From: Fonticella tunisiensis | GTDB taxonomy: Bacteria > Bacillota > Clostridia > Clostridiales > Caloramatoraceae | Direction of reading: 5' to 3' | Length of the DNA: 64,000 nt | Assembly: GCF_004364155.1 (NCBI RefSeq) | Contig: NZ_SOAZ01000004.1 | Location: forward strand, 62,001 to 126,000 | In this document: positions 26,985 through 35,293 of the stretch, piece by piece | Layout of the letters: every line of letters begins with the position of its first letter | Numbering within the stretch: position 1 is the first letter of the stretch | Notes under the pieces: model-generated | Seen by the model: the letters and a program-made list of their open reading frames with translations, nothing else | Told to the model about the DNA's origin: nothing | The model's database searches: none | Position numbers and translations under genes: made by a program

Positions 26985-28394
26985 ATGAATTTTGAAGAGT
27001 TAAAATCCAAAACCCTCGAGGAACTGAGGGAGATTGGAAGAGGTATGGGAATAAAATCCATAACCAAATATAGAAAAAGTGAACTCATAGAGGAGATATT
27101 GAAGGTTGAGGAAGAGAATAAGAAAAATGAAAATAAAAAAGACGAGCTTCCTGTTGTACCCGTTGAAGTTGAGGTTGAGGCTGCTGAGCCAAAAGTAACT
27201 GAAAGCTTTGAACTTCATGATATAGATGAGGATAAAAGGGAAAAGATCCAGGAGCTTATATCCGATGCAGATACCGTAGAGGGAGTTTTTGAACTGATCG
27301 AGGGGCAGTCCTACGGGTTTTTAAGGCTTGATAATTATCAGCAGGGGCAGAGGGATATATATGTTTCCCCCTCTCAGATCAGAAAGTTTGGAATAAAAAC
27401 CGGTGATAAGGTAAAGGGTAAGGCAAGGTATCCGAGGGAAACGGAAAAGTATAAGGCCCTTATATATCTGCAGGAGCTTAATGGCCTGCCTCCTGAAAAG
27501 GTAGGTTTCAGAAAACCCTTTGAGAGCTTAACGCCTATTTATCCTGACAAAAGGCTCAGCCTTGAAACTACAAGTAATGACCTAGCAACCAGGCTTATAG
27601 ACCTTTTAGCCCCTATAGGAAGGGGACAAAGAGGGCTTATTGTTGCTCCTCCGAAGGCAGGTAAAACTGTTCTGCTTAAGAAGGTTGCGAATGCTATAAC
27701 TAAAAATCACCCCGATGTTGAGCTTATCGTACTTCTCATAGATGAACGTCCGGAGGAAGTTACCGATATGCAGAGATCTATAAAGGGCGAGGTTGTGTAT
27801 TCTACCTTTGATGAGGAGCCTGAAAACCACACAAGGGTTGCGGAACTTGTGCTTGAAAGGGCAAAAAGGCTTGTTGAAATGAAAAAGGACGTTGTTATAC
27901 TCCTTGACAGCTTAACAAGGCTTGCAAGGGCATATAACCTTACAATATCCCCGACGGGAAGAACGCTATCAGGAGGTCTTGACCCTGGAGCCCTTATTCA
28001 GCCAAAGAAATTTTTTGGGGCAGCGAGAAACGTAGAAGAAGGAGGAAGCCTCACTATCCTTGCAACAGCCCTTGTTGAAACAGGAAGCCGTATGGATGAT
28101 GTTATATTTGAGGAGTTCAAGGGAACAGGAAATATGGAGGTCCATCTTGATAGAAAGCTTCAGGAAAGGAGAATATTCCCTGCAATAGATATAAACAAGT
28201 CTGGAACAAGAAGGGAAGATCTGCTCTTAAGTCCTGAGGAACTGAACGCTGTTTTAGCTATCAGAAAGAGCCTTGCAAATGAAACAACCCAGGAGGCAAC
28301 GGAAAAGCTTCTTAATGTCCTTATGAAAACGAGAAACAATAGGGATTTCGTTCAAGTATTTGTCAAGCTCAATAAGGACGGAAGCTCCTACTAA
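26985..28394 (+). CDS. rho: Transcription termination factor Rho
   Basis: Rho is the hexameric RNA helicase that ends transcription at Rho-dependent sites. The 469-residue protein has the N-terminal Rho_N helical domain ([18 protein letters not shown]), an acidic linker (about 45-85), the cold-shock-like RNA-binding domain with GFLRLDNY and [13 protein letters not shown] near 115-135, the Walker A site [16 protein letters not shown] near 215, Walker [17 protein letters not shown] near 305 and the Q-loop after it. The start ATG 26985 follows AGGAGGTG. Separate promoter from rpmE. Confidence 0.97.
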   Translation: MNFEELKSKTLEELREIGRGMGIKSITKYRKSELIEEILKVEEENKKNENKKDELPVVPVEVEVEAAEPKVTESFELHDIDEDKREKIQELISDADTVEGVFELIEGQSYGFLRLDNYQQGQRDIYVSPSQIRKFGIKTGDKVKGKARYPRETEKYKALIYLQELNGLPPEKVGFRKPFESLTPIYPDKRLSLETTSNDLATRLIDLLAPIGRGQRGLIVAPPKAGKTVLLKKVANAITKNHPDVELIVLLIDERPEEVTDMQRSIKGEVVYSTFDEEPENHTRVAELVLERAKRLVEMKKDVVILLDSLTRLARAYNLTISPTGRTLSGGLDPGALIQPKKFFGAARNVEEGGSLTILATALVETGSRMDDVIFEEFKGTGNMEVHLDRKLQERRIFPAIDINKSGTRREDLLLSPEELNAVLAIRKSLANETTQEATEKLLNVLMKTRNNRDFVQVFVKLNKDGSSY

Positions 28395-28436
28395 AATGGT
28401 TGATTAAATACAGTACCTGTGTTATAATTTTAAGAG

Positions 28437-28464
28437 TTGACGATGAGAATAGACCTGTTATAAA
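28437..28464 (+). promoter_or_regulatory. Promoter of rpmE
   Basis: TTGACG (28437-28442), 16-nt spacer, TATAAA (28459-28464). Transcription would start near 28471, at or just inside the 5' arm of the leader hairpin. A second TATAAT lies at about 28422. Confidence 0.6.
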
Positions 28465-28466
28465 TT

Positions 28467-28509
28467 TTGAGTCCTGCTGAAAATGAATATATGGAATGCA
28501 GGGACTCAA
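28467..28509 (+). promoter_or_regulatory. Hairpin leader of rpmE (possible L31 autoregulatory element)
   Basis: TTGAGTCC-TGC (28467-28477) pairs with GCAGGGACTCAA (28498-28509) with a one-base bulge. There is no T run, so it is a leader hairpin, not a terminator. L31 leader motifs that bind the protein are known in Firmicutes; assignment to that class is my inference. Confidence 0.5.
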
Positions 28510-28562
28510 TTATACGGCTAATAAGCTTCTTAAAATCATGAATGGAGAAAGAGGTGAAATAA

Positions 28563-28778
28563 ATGAGAGAAGGAATTCATCCAAACTATACACACGAAGC
28601 AGTTGTAAAATGTGCATGTGGAAATACTTTCGTAACTGGATCAGTTAAGAAGGAGCTCAGAGTTGAAATGTGCTCAAAGTGCCATCCATTCTTCACAGGA
28701 AAGCAGAAGAATATTGCAGAGCAGGGTGGAAGAGTAGAAAAGTTCATGAAGAAGTACAACATAAAGATAGAAGAATAA
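28563..28778 (+). CDS. rpmE: 50S ribosomal protein L31, zinc-binding form
   Basis: This 71-residue protein is the C+ form of L31: [20 protein letters not shown] start, the first zinc ligands CAC (residues 18-20) and the second pair [10 protein letters not shown] (near 38-41). The middle [11 protein letters not shown] and the tail [10 protein letters not shown] are standard. ATG 28563 follows AGAGGTGAAATAA. The gene lies between rho and tdk as in Bacillus. The zinc ligands suggest this copy is used when zinc is available; no zinc-free paralogue is in the window. Confidence 0.97.
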   Translation: MREGIHPNYTHEAVVKCACGNTFVTGSVKKELRVEMCSKCHPFFTGKQKNIAEQGGRVEKFMKKYNIKIEE

Positions 28779-28807
28779 TTTTAAATAAAGAATGGAAATT
28801 CTGTAAA

Positions 28808-28831
28808 GGACCGGTGAGCCGGTCTTTTTTT
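28808..28831 (+). terminator. Intrinsic terminator of rpmE
   Basis: GGACCGG-TGAG-CCGGTC followed by seven T residues. Confidence 0.9.
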
Positions 28832-28849
28832 ATATAAAGTGGGGGAGGA

Positions 28850-29434
28850 ATGAACATGTACGGACCAAAGAATCATGGATGGATAGAAATGATTGTAGGG
28901 CCAATGTACAGCGGCAAAAGTGAGGAGCTTATAAGAAGAATCAAAAGGGCAAAGATAGCAAAGCAAAGGGTTCAGGTATTTAAGCCCGTTATAGATGATA
29001 GATATAGTAAAACCGATGTAGTATCCCACAACGGCGATAAGGAAGAGGCTGTTTGTATCGGCTCATCCTCTGAGATACTTCAGCTCATTAAGGCCGACAC
29101 AGATGTGATTGCAATCGATGAAGTGCAGTTCTTTGATATGGGTATAGTCGATGTATGTAAAAGGCTTGCCGATAAGAATAAAAGGGTTATATGTGCAGGC
29201 CTTGATATGGATTTTAGGGGGGAACCCTTTGGTCCGGTGCCCGTTCTTTTATCCATTGCGGAATTCATCGATAAGATACAGGCAATATGCGTAGTATGCG
29301 GAAATCCTGCAACAAGGACACAGAGGCTTATAAATGGAAAGCCTGCAAAGTATTCGGATCCTATAGTTTTAGTTGGGGCACAGGAGGCCTATGAAGCTAG
29401 ATGTAGAAAGTGCCACATAGTTCCAAGGGATTGA
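28850..29434 (+). CDS. tdk: Thymidine kinase
   Basis: Tdk phosphorylates thymidine in nucleotide salvage. The 194 residues match the TK1-like family: P-loop [16 protein letters not shown] near residue 14, [11 protein letters not shown] near 87 (Walker B plus catalytic Glu), the lasso domain with zinc ligands [13 protein letters not shown] near 146 and [10 protein letters not shown] at the end. ATG 28850 follows GGGGGAGG. A DUF3006 gene starts 9 nt after the stop. Confidence 0.96.
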   Translation: MNMYGPKNHGWIEMIVGPMYSGKSEELIRRIKRAKIAKQRVQVFKPVIDDRYSKTDVVSHNGDKEEAVCIGSSSEILQLIKADTDVIAIDEVQFFDMGIVDVCKRLADKNKRVICAGLDMDFRGEPFGPVPVLLSIAEFIDKIQAICVVCGNPATRTQRLINGKPAKYSDPIVLVGAQEAYEARCRKCHIVPRD

Positions 29435-29443
29435 GGTGATTAA

Positions 29444-29653
29444 ATGAAAGGGGTTATAGACAGGTTTGAAGGGAGCTTTGCTGTTGTTGTAATGGATGAT
29501 GGAGCAATAAAAAATATACATAGGGATAAGCTTCCTGAAGGAGCAAAGGAGGGGGATGTATTGATACTCGGGGACAGGGTTGAGATAGATGTTGAGGAAA
29601 CAAAAAAAAGAAAAAAAGAAGCGGATAAGTATCTTCATTTGTGGGAGGATTAA
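29444..29653 (+). CDS. DUF3006 domain protein
   Basis: This 69-residue protein matches the small DUF3006 family: GVIDRFEGSFAVVVMDDG at the start (the typical 'iDRfEg..AVv.'), HRDKLPEGAKEGDVL in the middle and a basic, helical tail (EETKKRKKEADKYL). Proteins of this kind form a small beta domain of unknown function. The start ATG 29444 follows TGAGGTGATTAA, and the gene is 9 nt behind tdk. A MITE copy begins about 10 nt after the stop. Confidence 0.8.
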   Translation: MKGVIDRFEGSFAVVVMDDGAIKNIHRDKLPEGAKEGDVLILGDRVEIDVEETKKRKKEADKYLHLWED

Positions 29654-29663
29654 AGGACGAAAA

Positions 29664-29754
29664 GTAATATATTCCATTCACTGTTTCAGCTTGCAGGGAA
29701 GTTTTAGAACTTCTTTGCCAAGCGTACTGGTGAATGGAATATATTTTTTATCAG
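29664..29754 (-). repeat. MITE-like repeat, core only (copy 4)
   Basis: AATATATTCCATTCACTG faces TGGTGAATGGAATATATTTT around TTAGAACTTCTTTGCCAAGCG; the core of the family without recognisable outer ends. The family's two GAA tracts read GGAA on both sides here, a paired change that keeps the stem. Confidence 0.7.
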
Positions 29755-29848
29755 ATGGAACATTGGCAAAATCATTTGTATATGGTTTATTTTTATTAAT
29801 TTTTATATGTGCTATAATAGCAATAAAGTATTTTTTAGAGGTGATTAA

Positions 29849-30766
29849 ATGGCTAAAAAGACGAGTATAGGAGGACAGGCTGTTATTGAGGGGGTTATGA
29901 TGAGGGGACCTCAAAGGATAGCTATTGCCGTTAGAAAACCCGATGGTGAAATAGAGATAGATGTTCAGGACAGCATCCCTTTAACTAAAAAGAATAAATT
30001 TTTATCACTTCCTATAATAAGAGGCGCTGTGGCGCTTTTCGATTCCCTTATTATAGGAATGAAAAGCCTTACTTTTTCCGCCTCCTTTTTTGAGGAAGAG
30101 GATGATGAGAGCAAGTTTGACAGATTTATTAAGGACAAACTTGGTGATAAGGCCGATAACTTTTTAATGGGATTTGCAATGATGATTTCTCTTATAATTG
30201 CAGTAGGACTTTTCTTTATACTTCCAACCTTCTCTGCCAATCTAATAAAAGAGGTTAGCCATAATTTCATAATAATAAACCTTGTTGAGGGGGTTATAAG
30301 ACTTATAATTTTTCTTCTCTACATTTACCTTATAAGCAGGATGAGGGATATACAGAGGGTATTTGAATACCACGGTGCGGAGCATAAAAGCATTTACTGC
30401 TACGAAGAGGGGATTGAGTTAACCCCTGAAAACGCTGCCAGGTTCTCAACTCTTCATCCAAGGTGTGGAACTAACTTTCTTTTAATTGTCATGATTATAA
30501 GCATAATATTTTTTAGCTTCTTAGGATGGCCCAATCTTCTTATGAGAATCCTATCACGTATTGTATTTTTACCCCTTGTTGCAGGCCTTTCCTATGAGCT
30601 TATAAAGTGGCTTGGAAGATCGGAGAGCTGCCTTGCTAAAATTCTTTCATATCCAGGCCTTATGCTGCAGAAGCTAACAACAAGGCAGCCTGATTTAAAG
30701 CAGCTTGAGGTTGCTATAGCGGCACTTAAGGCAGTAATACCTGAAGGCGAGGATGATAACTGGTGA
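29849..30766 (+). CDS. DUF1385 membrane protein (YqhQ-like)
   Basis: This 305-residue protein belongs to the DUF1385 family: SIGGQAVIEGVMMRGPQR at the start, LPIIRGAVALFDSLIIGMKSL near 55, FEYHGAEHKSIYCYE near 173 and HPRCGTNFLL near 205. It has about five membrane helices in the second half. The conserved His and Cys residues suggest a metal or redox site, but the function is unknown to me. ATG 29849 follows TTTAGAGGTGATTAA. Its stop overlaps the prmC start, and in many Firmicutes it precedes prmC/prfA, as here. Confidence 0.87.
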   Translation: MAKKTSIGGQAVIEGVMMRGPQRIAIAVRKPDGEIEIDVQDSIPLTKKNKFLSLPIIRGAVALFDSLIIGMKSLTFSASFFEEEDDESKFDRFIKDKLGDKADNFLMGFAMMISLIIAVGLFFILPTFSANLIKEVSHNFIIINLVEGVIRLIIFLLYIYLISRMRDIQRVFEYHGAEHKSIYCYEEGIELTPENAARFSTLHPRCGTNFLLIVMIISIIFFSFLGWPNLLMRILSRIVFLPLVAGLSYELIKWLGRSESCLAKILSYPGLMLQKLTTRQPDLKQLEVAIAALKAVIPEGEDDNW

Positions 30767-31623
30767 AGCTTTTTGAGGCCATTAAAAAAGCGTCCGATAT
30801 TCTGAGGGATAAAGGTACACCCCAGCTGGATGCTGAAGTTATTTTAAGCAATCTACTTGAAAAGGACAGGATTTTTCTCTATTTAAACAGGGATATGCCC
30901 CTTGATGGGGTAGTAGTCGACGAATTCTTTAAGAGAATAGAGAGAAGAAAAAATGGCGAGCCTGTACAATATATAACTGGAAGGCAGGAATTCATGTCCC
31001 TGGATTTTAAGGTAAAGCCAGGAGTTCTTATTCCAAGGGGAGATACCGAGGTACTTGTTGAAGAGGTGCTTAAAGCCATAGAAGGTTTTGAAAAGCCAAT
31101 TGTGGTTGATGTAGGCTGTGGAAGCGGAGCCATTTCCGTTTCTATAGCAAAGTACAAAGAAGATGCATTGGTTTATGCCCTGGATATTATGGATACACCC
31201 CTTGAGGTTACAGAGGAAAACGCCAAACTTAACGGCGTTTCAGACAGGGTTAAAGTTCTAAAATCAGATAAGATGGCAGGATTTGATACTACGCTTCATG
31301 GAAAAGTAGATGTAATAGTATCTAATCCTCCCTATATAAGGGAGAATACAATACAAACCCTTATGGAAGAGGTAAAATCCTTTGAACCACATGAGGCTCT
31401 TTCTGGGGGAGAAGATGGCCTTTACTTTTACCGGGAAATTACAAGGGATGCCCCGAAGCTTCTCAAGGCAGGTGGTTTACTTGCCTATGAAATCGGTCAT
31501 GATCAAAGGGAAGAGGTGATGGAGATACTTAAAATCAATGGGTTTGAAAACGTCATATGTATTAAAGATTTAGCCGGAAAGGATAGAGTTGTTATGGGAT
31601 GGAGGGGAAAATATGCTTTTTGA
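30763..31623 (+). CDS. prmC: Release factor glutamine methyltransferase
   Basis: PrmC methylates the Gln of the GGQ motif of release factors RF1 and RF2. The 286-residue protein has an N-terminal helical domain, the linker QYITGRQEFM near 70, the SAM-binding VVDVGCGSGAISVSIA near 112 and the catalytic SNPPYI near 187. The start GTG 30763 overlaps the DUF1385 stop by 4 nt. Its target prfA lies about 1 kb downstream, separated by two chromate-transporter genes. Confidence 0.95.
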   Translation: MKLFEAIKKASDILRDKGTPQLDAEVILSNLLEKDRIFLYLNRDMPLDGVVVDEFFKRIERRKNGEPVQYITGRQEFMSLDFKVKPGVLIPRGDTEVLVEEVLKAIEGFEKPIVVDVGCGSGAISVSIAKYKEDALVYALDIMDTPLEVTEENAKLNGVSDRVKVLKSDKMAGFDTTLHGKVDVIVSNPPYIRENTIQTLMEEVKSFEPHEALSGGEDGLYFYREITRDAPKLLKAGGLLAYEIGHDQREEVMEILKINGFENVICIKDLAGKDRVVMGWRGKYAF

Positions 31624-32161
31624 TTTGTTTATGGTTTTTGCAAAGATAGGGGCCTTTACATTAGGAGGAGGATATGCTATGGTTCCTCTTATTCAATCTG
31701 AGGTTGTTGACAGGAAGAGCTGGATTGAAAAGGAGGAGTTTATAGATATTCTTGCAGTTTCTCAGTCAACTCCAGGGGCCCTTGCCCTTAATATGGCCAC
31801 CTTTATAGGATATAAGAAGAAGGGCATTTTAGGAGCAGCATCTGCAATACTTGGAGCCATTATGCCCTCATTTTTGATTATTTTAATTGTAGCCATGTTC
31901 TTTACTAAATTTATGAACGTGAAGGCTGTACAGGAGGCATTTATGGGCATAAGGCCTGCAGTTGCTGCACTTATAGCCTTTTCAGTATATAAGATAGCAA
32001 TGACAAGCAAGATAAAGCCAATGTGGTACATAATAGCTGTTATTTCAGCGGTACTTGTCATATTCTTTGATGTCGATCCTATACTTATAATCATAGTTTC
32101 AGGACTTTCAGGGGCTGTTATTGGAAAGTTAGGGGGTACTAAAGATGGAGATAATAATTAA
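31613..32161 (+). CDS. Chromate transporter, half-size subunit 1
   Basis: This 182-residue membrane protein is a short CHR-family unit: FDLFMVFAKIGAFTLGGGYAM at the start (FxxxGxxxxGGGYAM motif), VVDRKSWIEKEEFIDILAVS near 29, and TPGALALNMATFIGY near 53, with about five membrane helices. Short CHR proteins work as pairs of oppositely inserted halves; the next gene is the partner. I chose ATG 31613 because GGAGGGG precedes it, which overlaps prmC by 11 nt; the in-frame start at 31589 lacks a site. The substrate may not be chromate. Confidence 0.88.
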   Translation: MLFDLFMVFAKIGAFTLGGGYAMVPLIQSEVVDRKSWIEKEEFIDILAVSQSTPGALALNMATFIGYKKKGILGAASAILGAIMPSFLIILIVAMFFTKFMNVKAVQEAFMGIRPAVAALIAFSVYKIAMTSKIKPMWYIIAVISAVLVIFFDVDPILIIIVSGLSGAVIGKLGGTKDGDNN

Positions 32162-32666
32162 GCTTTTTCTCACCTTTGCAAAGATAGGTGCCTTTTCAAT
32201 TGGAGGAGGGTATGCTATGCTTCCCTTTATTCAAAGGGAAGTAATAGGAAGGTATGGATGGCTAACAACTGGGGAATTCTCTGACATACTTGCAATTTCC
32301 CAGATGACACCAGGACCAATTGCAGTAAATTCAGCAACCTTTGTAGGATACACAGAGGGCGGAATTTTAGGAAGCGCCGCAGCTACGCTCGGAGTGGCCC
32401 TTCCATCCTTTATAATGATACTTTTAATTGCTGCCTTTTTTATAAAGATTTATGAGAAAAAGACCACAAAGAACGTATTCAGAGGCATAAGGCCGGCGGT
32501 TGTCGGGCTTATAGCTGCTGCAGCCTACAGCGTCACAGTTGAAAGCGTTATAGATATAAAGGGGGCTATAATTTTTGGATTAAGCCTTTTAAGCCTCTTC
32601 CATAAGAAGGTCGACCCAATATATGTAATAATTGCCTCTGCCCTTGTGGGGATTATAGTGTATTAG
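32145..32666 (+). CDS. Chromate transporter, half-size subunit 2
   Basis: This is the second CHR half, 173 residues: IIKLFLTFAKIGAFSIGGGYAM, REVIGRYGWLTTGEFSDILA and MTPGPIAVNSATFVGYTEGG, each parallel to the first subunit. It overlaps the first gene by 17 nt, so the pair should be made together and probably forms a heterodimer that completes the transporter. Natural substrates of such pairs in anaerobes are not established. It ends 70 nt before prfA. Confidence 0.88.
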   Translation: MEIIIKLFLTFAKIGAFSIGGGYAMLPFIQREVIGRYGWLTTGEFSDILAISQMTPGPIAVNSATFVGYTEGGILGSAAATLGVALPSFIMILLIAAFFIKIYEKKTTKNVFRGIRPAVVGLIAAAAYSVTVESVIDIKGAIIFGLSLLSLFHKKVDPIYVIIASALVGIIVY

Positions 32667-32736
32667 ATATTGTTCACATTTTAAATTATGTGTTATAATA
32701 TTAAAATGTGAAATTTTATATAATAGGTGAGGAAAT

Positions 32737-33804
32737 ATGCTTGATAAGCTTGATTTTATCGAAGAAAAATACGAGGAACTTACTAAAAAGATAAGCGACC
32801 CAGAAGTTATATCCGACCAATCCATGTTTCAAAAGCTCTGCAAGGAGCACAGTGCAATTGAAGAGATAGTTATGGAATATAGAAAATATAAGGATATATT
32901 ACAGAGAATTGCTGATGACAAAGAGATGCTTAATGATAAACTTGACAAAGAAATGAAGGAGCTTGTTGAGGAGGAGCTTAAGGAGCTTGAGGGCGAGAAG
33001 GAAAACGCTGAGCAAAGGCTTAAGGTTCTTCTCCTGCCAAAGGATCCTAATGATGATAAAAACGTATTTATCGAAATAAGGGCCGGTGCAGGGGGAGAAG
33101 AAGCTGCCCTGTTTGCCGGAAATCTCTTTAGAATGTATACAAGATATGCTGAAAGGAACAATTGGAAGGTAGAAATGATGTCTTCAAATCCAACGGGCCT
33201 CGGCGGCTTTAAGGAAGTTATATTTATGGTAAAGGGACGGGGTGCCTACAGCAAGCTGAAGTATGAAAGCGGTGTTCACAGGGTTCAAAGAGTTCCTGAA
33301 ACCGAAGCCGGCGGAAGGATACACACCTCAACTGCAACGGTTGCAGTCCTTCCTGAAGCCGAGGACGTTGAAATCGAGATAAATCCAAATGACCTTAGAA
33401 TAGACGTTTTCAGATCCTCAGGAAATGGAGGACAGTCCGTCAACACAACCGATTCGGCTGTTAGAATAACACACCTTCCAACGGGTATTGTCATTTCCTG
33501 CCAGGATGAGAAATCACAGCTAAAAAACAAGGAAAAGGCTATGAAGATCCTTAAGGCAAGGCTTTATGAAATAGAGCAGGAAAAGCAGAGAGCAGAAATT
33601 GCCCAGGAGAGAAAGAGCCAGGTTGGAACGGGAGATAGAAGCGAAAGAATAAGAACCTACAACTATCCACAGGGAAGGGTTACGGATCACAGAATAGGAC
33701 TTACCATATACAGACTTGAAAGCTTCCTTGATGGGGATATTGACGAAGTTGTAGATGCCCTTATAACAGCCGATCAGGCAGAAAAGTTAAAAGAAGTAGG
33801 ATAA
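32737..33804 (+). CDS. prfA: Peptide chain release factor 1
   Basis: RF1 reads UAA and UAG and releases the finished protein. The 355-residue protein carries the stop-codon PxT tripeptide as PET in [14 protein letters not shown] near residue 187, the catalytic GGQ in [15 protein letters not shown] near 230, and the coiled N-terminal domain. ATG 32737 follows ATAGGTGAGGAAAT. As in other Firmicutes it lies near tdk, rpmE and prmC. A MITE copy starts 1-2 nt after the stop codon. Confidence 0.97.
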   Translation: MLDKLDFIEEKYEELTKKISDPEVISDQSMFQKLCKEHSAIEEIVMEYRKYKDILQRIADDKEMLNDKLDKEMKELVEEELKELEGEKENAEQRLKVLLLPKDPNDDKNVFIEIRAGAGGEEAALFAGNLFRMYTRYAERNNWKVEMMSSNPTGLGGFKEVIFMVKGRGAYSKLKYESGVHRVQRVPETEAGGRIHTSTATVAVLPEAEDVEIEINPNDLRIDVFRSSGNGGQSVNTTDSAVRITHLPTGIVISCQDEKSQLKNKEKAMKILKARLYEIEQEKQRAEIAQERKSQVGTGDRSERIRTYNYPQGRVTDHRIGLTIYRLESFLDGDIDEVVDALITADQAEKLKEVG

Positions 33805-33805
33805 T

Positions 33806-34070
33806 AGTTTAATCCGTTGTGCAAGTTAAGGGGTTAAGCGGAGATAAAAAATATATGAAATTCACATAAAGCTAAGAGCTAGAAGTTCCTGGCGAAGGGA
33901 TGCAGAAAAATCCAAGAACTTTCGTGACTTAAGCAAGGCGAGTTTAACGAAAGTTCTTGATTTTTAAAATCCCGAGCCTTAGAACTTCTTTGCTAAGCGT
34001 GTTGGTGAATGAAATATATTTTTTATCGCAGCGCCGATCTGTAAATTTATCTAGCACAACGAGTTAACTT
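33806..34070 (-). mobile_element. MITE-like element, complete long form (copy 5)
   Basis: 265 bp, no ORF. Terminal inverted repeats are AGTTTAATCCGTTGTGCAAG (33806) and CTAGCACAACGAGTTAACTT (34051). The next layer is GCGGAGATAAAAAATATATG (33838) facing ATATATTTTTTATCGCAGCG (34014). The centre holds AAGAACTTTCG/CGAAAGTTCTT arms. This is one of two long-form copies, the other being copy 8. The flanking TAAT on each side could be a target duplication. Confidence 0.8.
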
Positions 34071-34089
34071 AATGAGTAAATAAAATTAT

Positions 34090-34177
34090 AGGGGTAGGTT
34101 TCTATGCGGAATTGATGGGGCTGTACCACACAATATTTGATTGCTGTGGTAACGGGTGAGCATGGGAATCTGCCCCT
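34090..34177 (+). ncRNA. Candidate structured RNA/leader before the PH-like gene pair
   Basis: A 13-bp closing helix can form between AGGGGTAGGTTTC (34090-34102) and GGAATCTGCCCCT (34165-34177), with three G-U pairs and no mismatch. Inside, TACCACACAAT pairs with ATTG-C-TGTGGTA (34124-34151), an 11-bp hairpin with one bulge. The joining strands (GCGGAATTGATGGGG and ACGGGTGAGCAT) are not AT-rich like normal spacers here. It sits 17 nt before a start codon. I could not match it to a known riboswitch class. Confidence 0.45.
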
Positions 34178-34193
34178 GTCACTATAGGGTGGA

Positions 34194-34580
34194 GTGGTGG
34201 ATGTGAAAATATTCAGAGTGAACAGGTTTATGTTTTTAGCTCTTCCTGCGATTGTAATATCGGTTATACTTCTTTATGCCATTTTTCTCTTTAAGCAGAG
34301 TTACAGGTGGGTTAACATAGTCAATTTAACATTAGATGGTATAATATTGATATATTACAGTTTAAAGTTCTGCAGGGATGTAGTTTTTGACAAGAAGGGT
34401 ATAACTTTAATTACTATACCAAAAAAATACAGGGTACCAAAGGAGCAGATCAAAGGAGCAGTATATACGTCCTTTTTAACAAAGATCATAACCGAAAATG
34501 GGAGTTTCTATGTTTTAACATCCTCTAAGGAAAGGTATATTCTTGAAAGCCTCATAAAGGACGTTAAAAATAGCCCTTAA
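34194..34580 (+). CDS. Hypothetical two-TM protein with PH-like C-terminus
   Basis: This 128-residue protein has two membrane helices (about residues 13-31 and 39-58) followed by a beta-rich segment (VVFDKKGITLITIPKKYRVP ... KRYILESLIKDV) that looks like a bacterial PH-like domain. The start is a GTG; 34194, 34197 and 34203 are all possible after GGGTGGAG. It shares its layout with the gene behind it (two helices then 'F.v....v.ik....p...i....v'), so the two may be distant paralogues or partners. I recognise no named family. It is preceded by a candidate structured leader. Confidence 0.6.
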   Translation: MVDVKIFRVNRFMFLALPAIVISVILLYAIFLFKQSYRWVNIVNLTLDGIILIYYSLKFCRDVVFDKKGITLITIPKKYRVPKEQIKGAVYTSFLTKIITENGSFYVLTSSKERYILESLIKDVKNSP

Positions 34581-34592
34581 AGAGGTGGTAGG

Positions 34593-35282
34593 GTGACAAA
34601 TAAAAAACAGGTTAAAAAAGCCAGGAAATCTGAAAAGAATGCCTCTTCATCGGGTACTAGAATGAAGATTAAAAAGCAGATTAAAAGGGAAAACGCCAGA
34701 AACAAAAGAACCATTATATTTTCCCTTATAATTATGGCTTCCATGTCCTATTTGGTTGTTTCATTAAATAACGATGGACTTTTTTCTGGATGGGAGATAT
34801 ATTTTGCATATGGTTATCTCATTCTAATAAACATACTCCTTTTGATAAATATATTAAAGGTTATATCAAAAAACAGGTTTTTATTCGAAGTTTCAGGCGA
34901 CAGGGTAAAAATTAAGGACGGAATGTTTAAAGCTCCTCTTTCCATTATGCTGGACAGGATACGCTATGTAGATGTATATGAAAAGGATATGGAAGACTTT
35001 GAGGTTTTAATCGTTATTGAAAGGGGTAAGAGAAATAAAGCCTTTCAGAGCTTCGACAGGAATTTTGTAAAATCAAATCCCCATTATGGAAAAGTCCTCA
35101 ACAATCTTGAGGAGCTTTATCCCGATAATAAATTTTACTGCTATGTAATGAAAAAGGCAGGGGCAATGAAATACCTGTATCTTTATATGCTGTATAAAAG
35201 CTGCTACGAGGCTAAGTTTTCATCCCTTTCCATGGACTATATACGGAGGTTTGTTGAGGAGTATATAGATAACCATATTTGA
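34593..35282 (+). CDS. Hypothetical membrane protein with basic N-terminus and PH-like domain
   Basis: This 229-residue protein begins with a strongly basic region (about 1-39: KKARKSEKNASSSG, KIKKQIKRENARNKR), then two membrane helices (about 40-57 and 68-90), a PH-like beta segment (FLFEVSGDRVKIKDGMFKAP ... LDRIRYVDVYEKD, about 96-140) and a helical, Tyr-rich C-terminus. It follows the similar smaller gene after 12 nt and is probably cotranscribed. GTG 34593 follows AAAGAGGTGGTAGG. No function can be named; the basic tail could bind membrane or nucleic acid. Confidence 0.6.
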   Translation: MTNKKQVKKARKSEKNASSSGTRMKIKKQIKRENARNKRTIIFSLIIMASMSYLVVSLNNDGLFSGWEIYFAYGYLILINILLLINILKVISKNRFLFEVSGDRVKIKDGMFKAPLSIMLDRIRYVDVYEKDMEDFEVLIVIERGKRNKAFQSFDRNFVKSNPHYGKVLNNLEELYPDNKFYCYVMKKAGAMKYLYLYMLYKSCYEAKFSSLSMDYIRRFVEEYIDNHI

Positions 35283-35293
35283 AAATTAAAAAC

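Noticed and set aside
29849-32666. Defence or secretion system in the prmC-prfA area
   Set aside because: DUF1385 and CHR genes are common housekeeping neighbours; nothing suggests a defence module.
34148-34177. Similarity of AACGGGTGAG and TGGGAATCTGCCC to a piece of 16S rRNA
   Set aside because: The matches are short and the flanking sequence does not follow 16S; the segment fits better as one arm of the local helix.
34090-34177. Assignment to TPP, FMN, cobalamin, c-di-GMP or c-di-AMP riboswitch
   Set aside because: None of the conserved core blocks of these classes is present in the right order.
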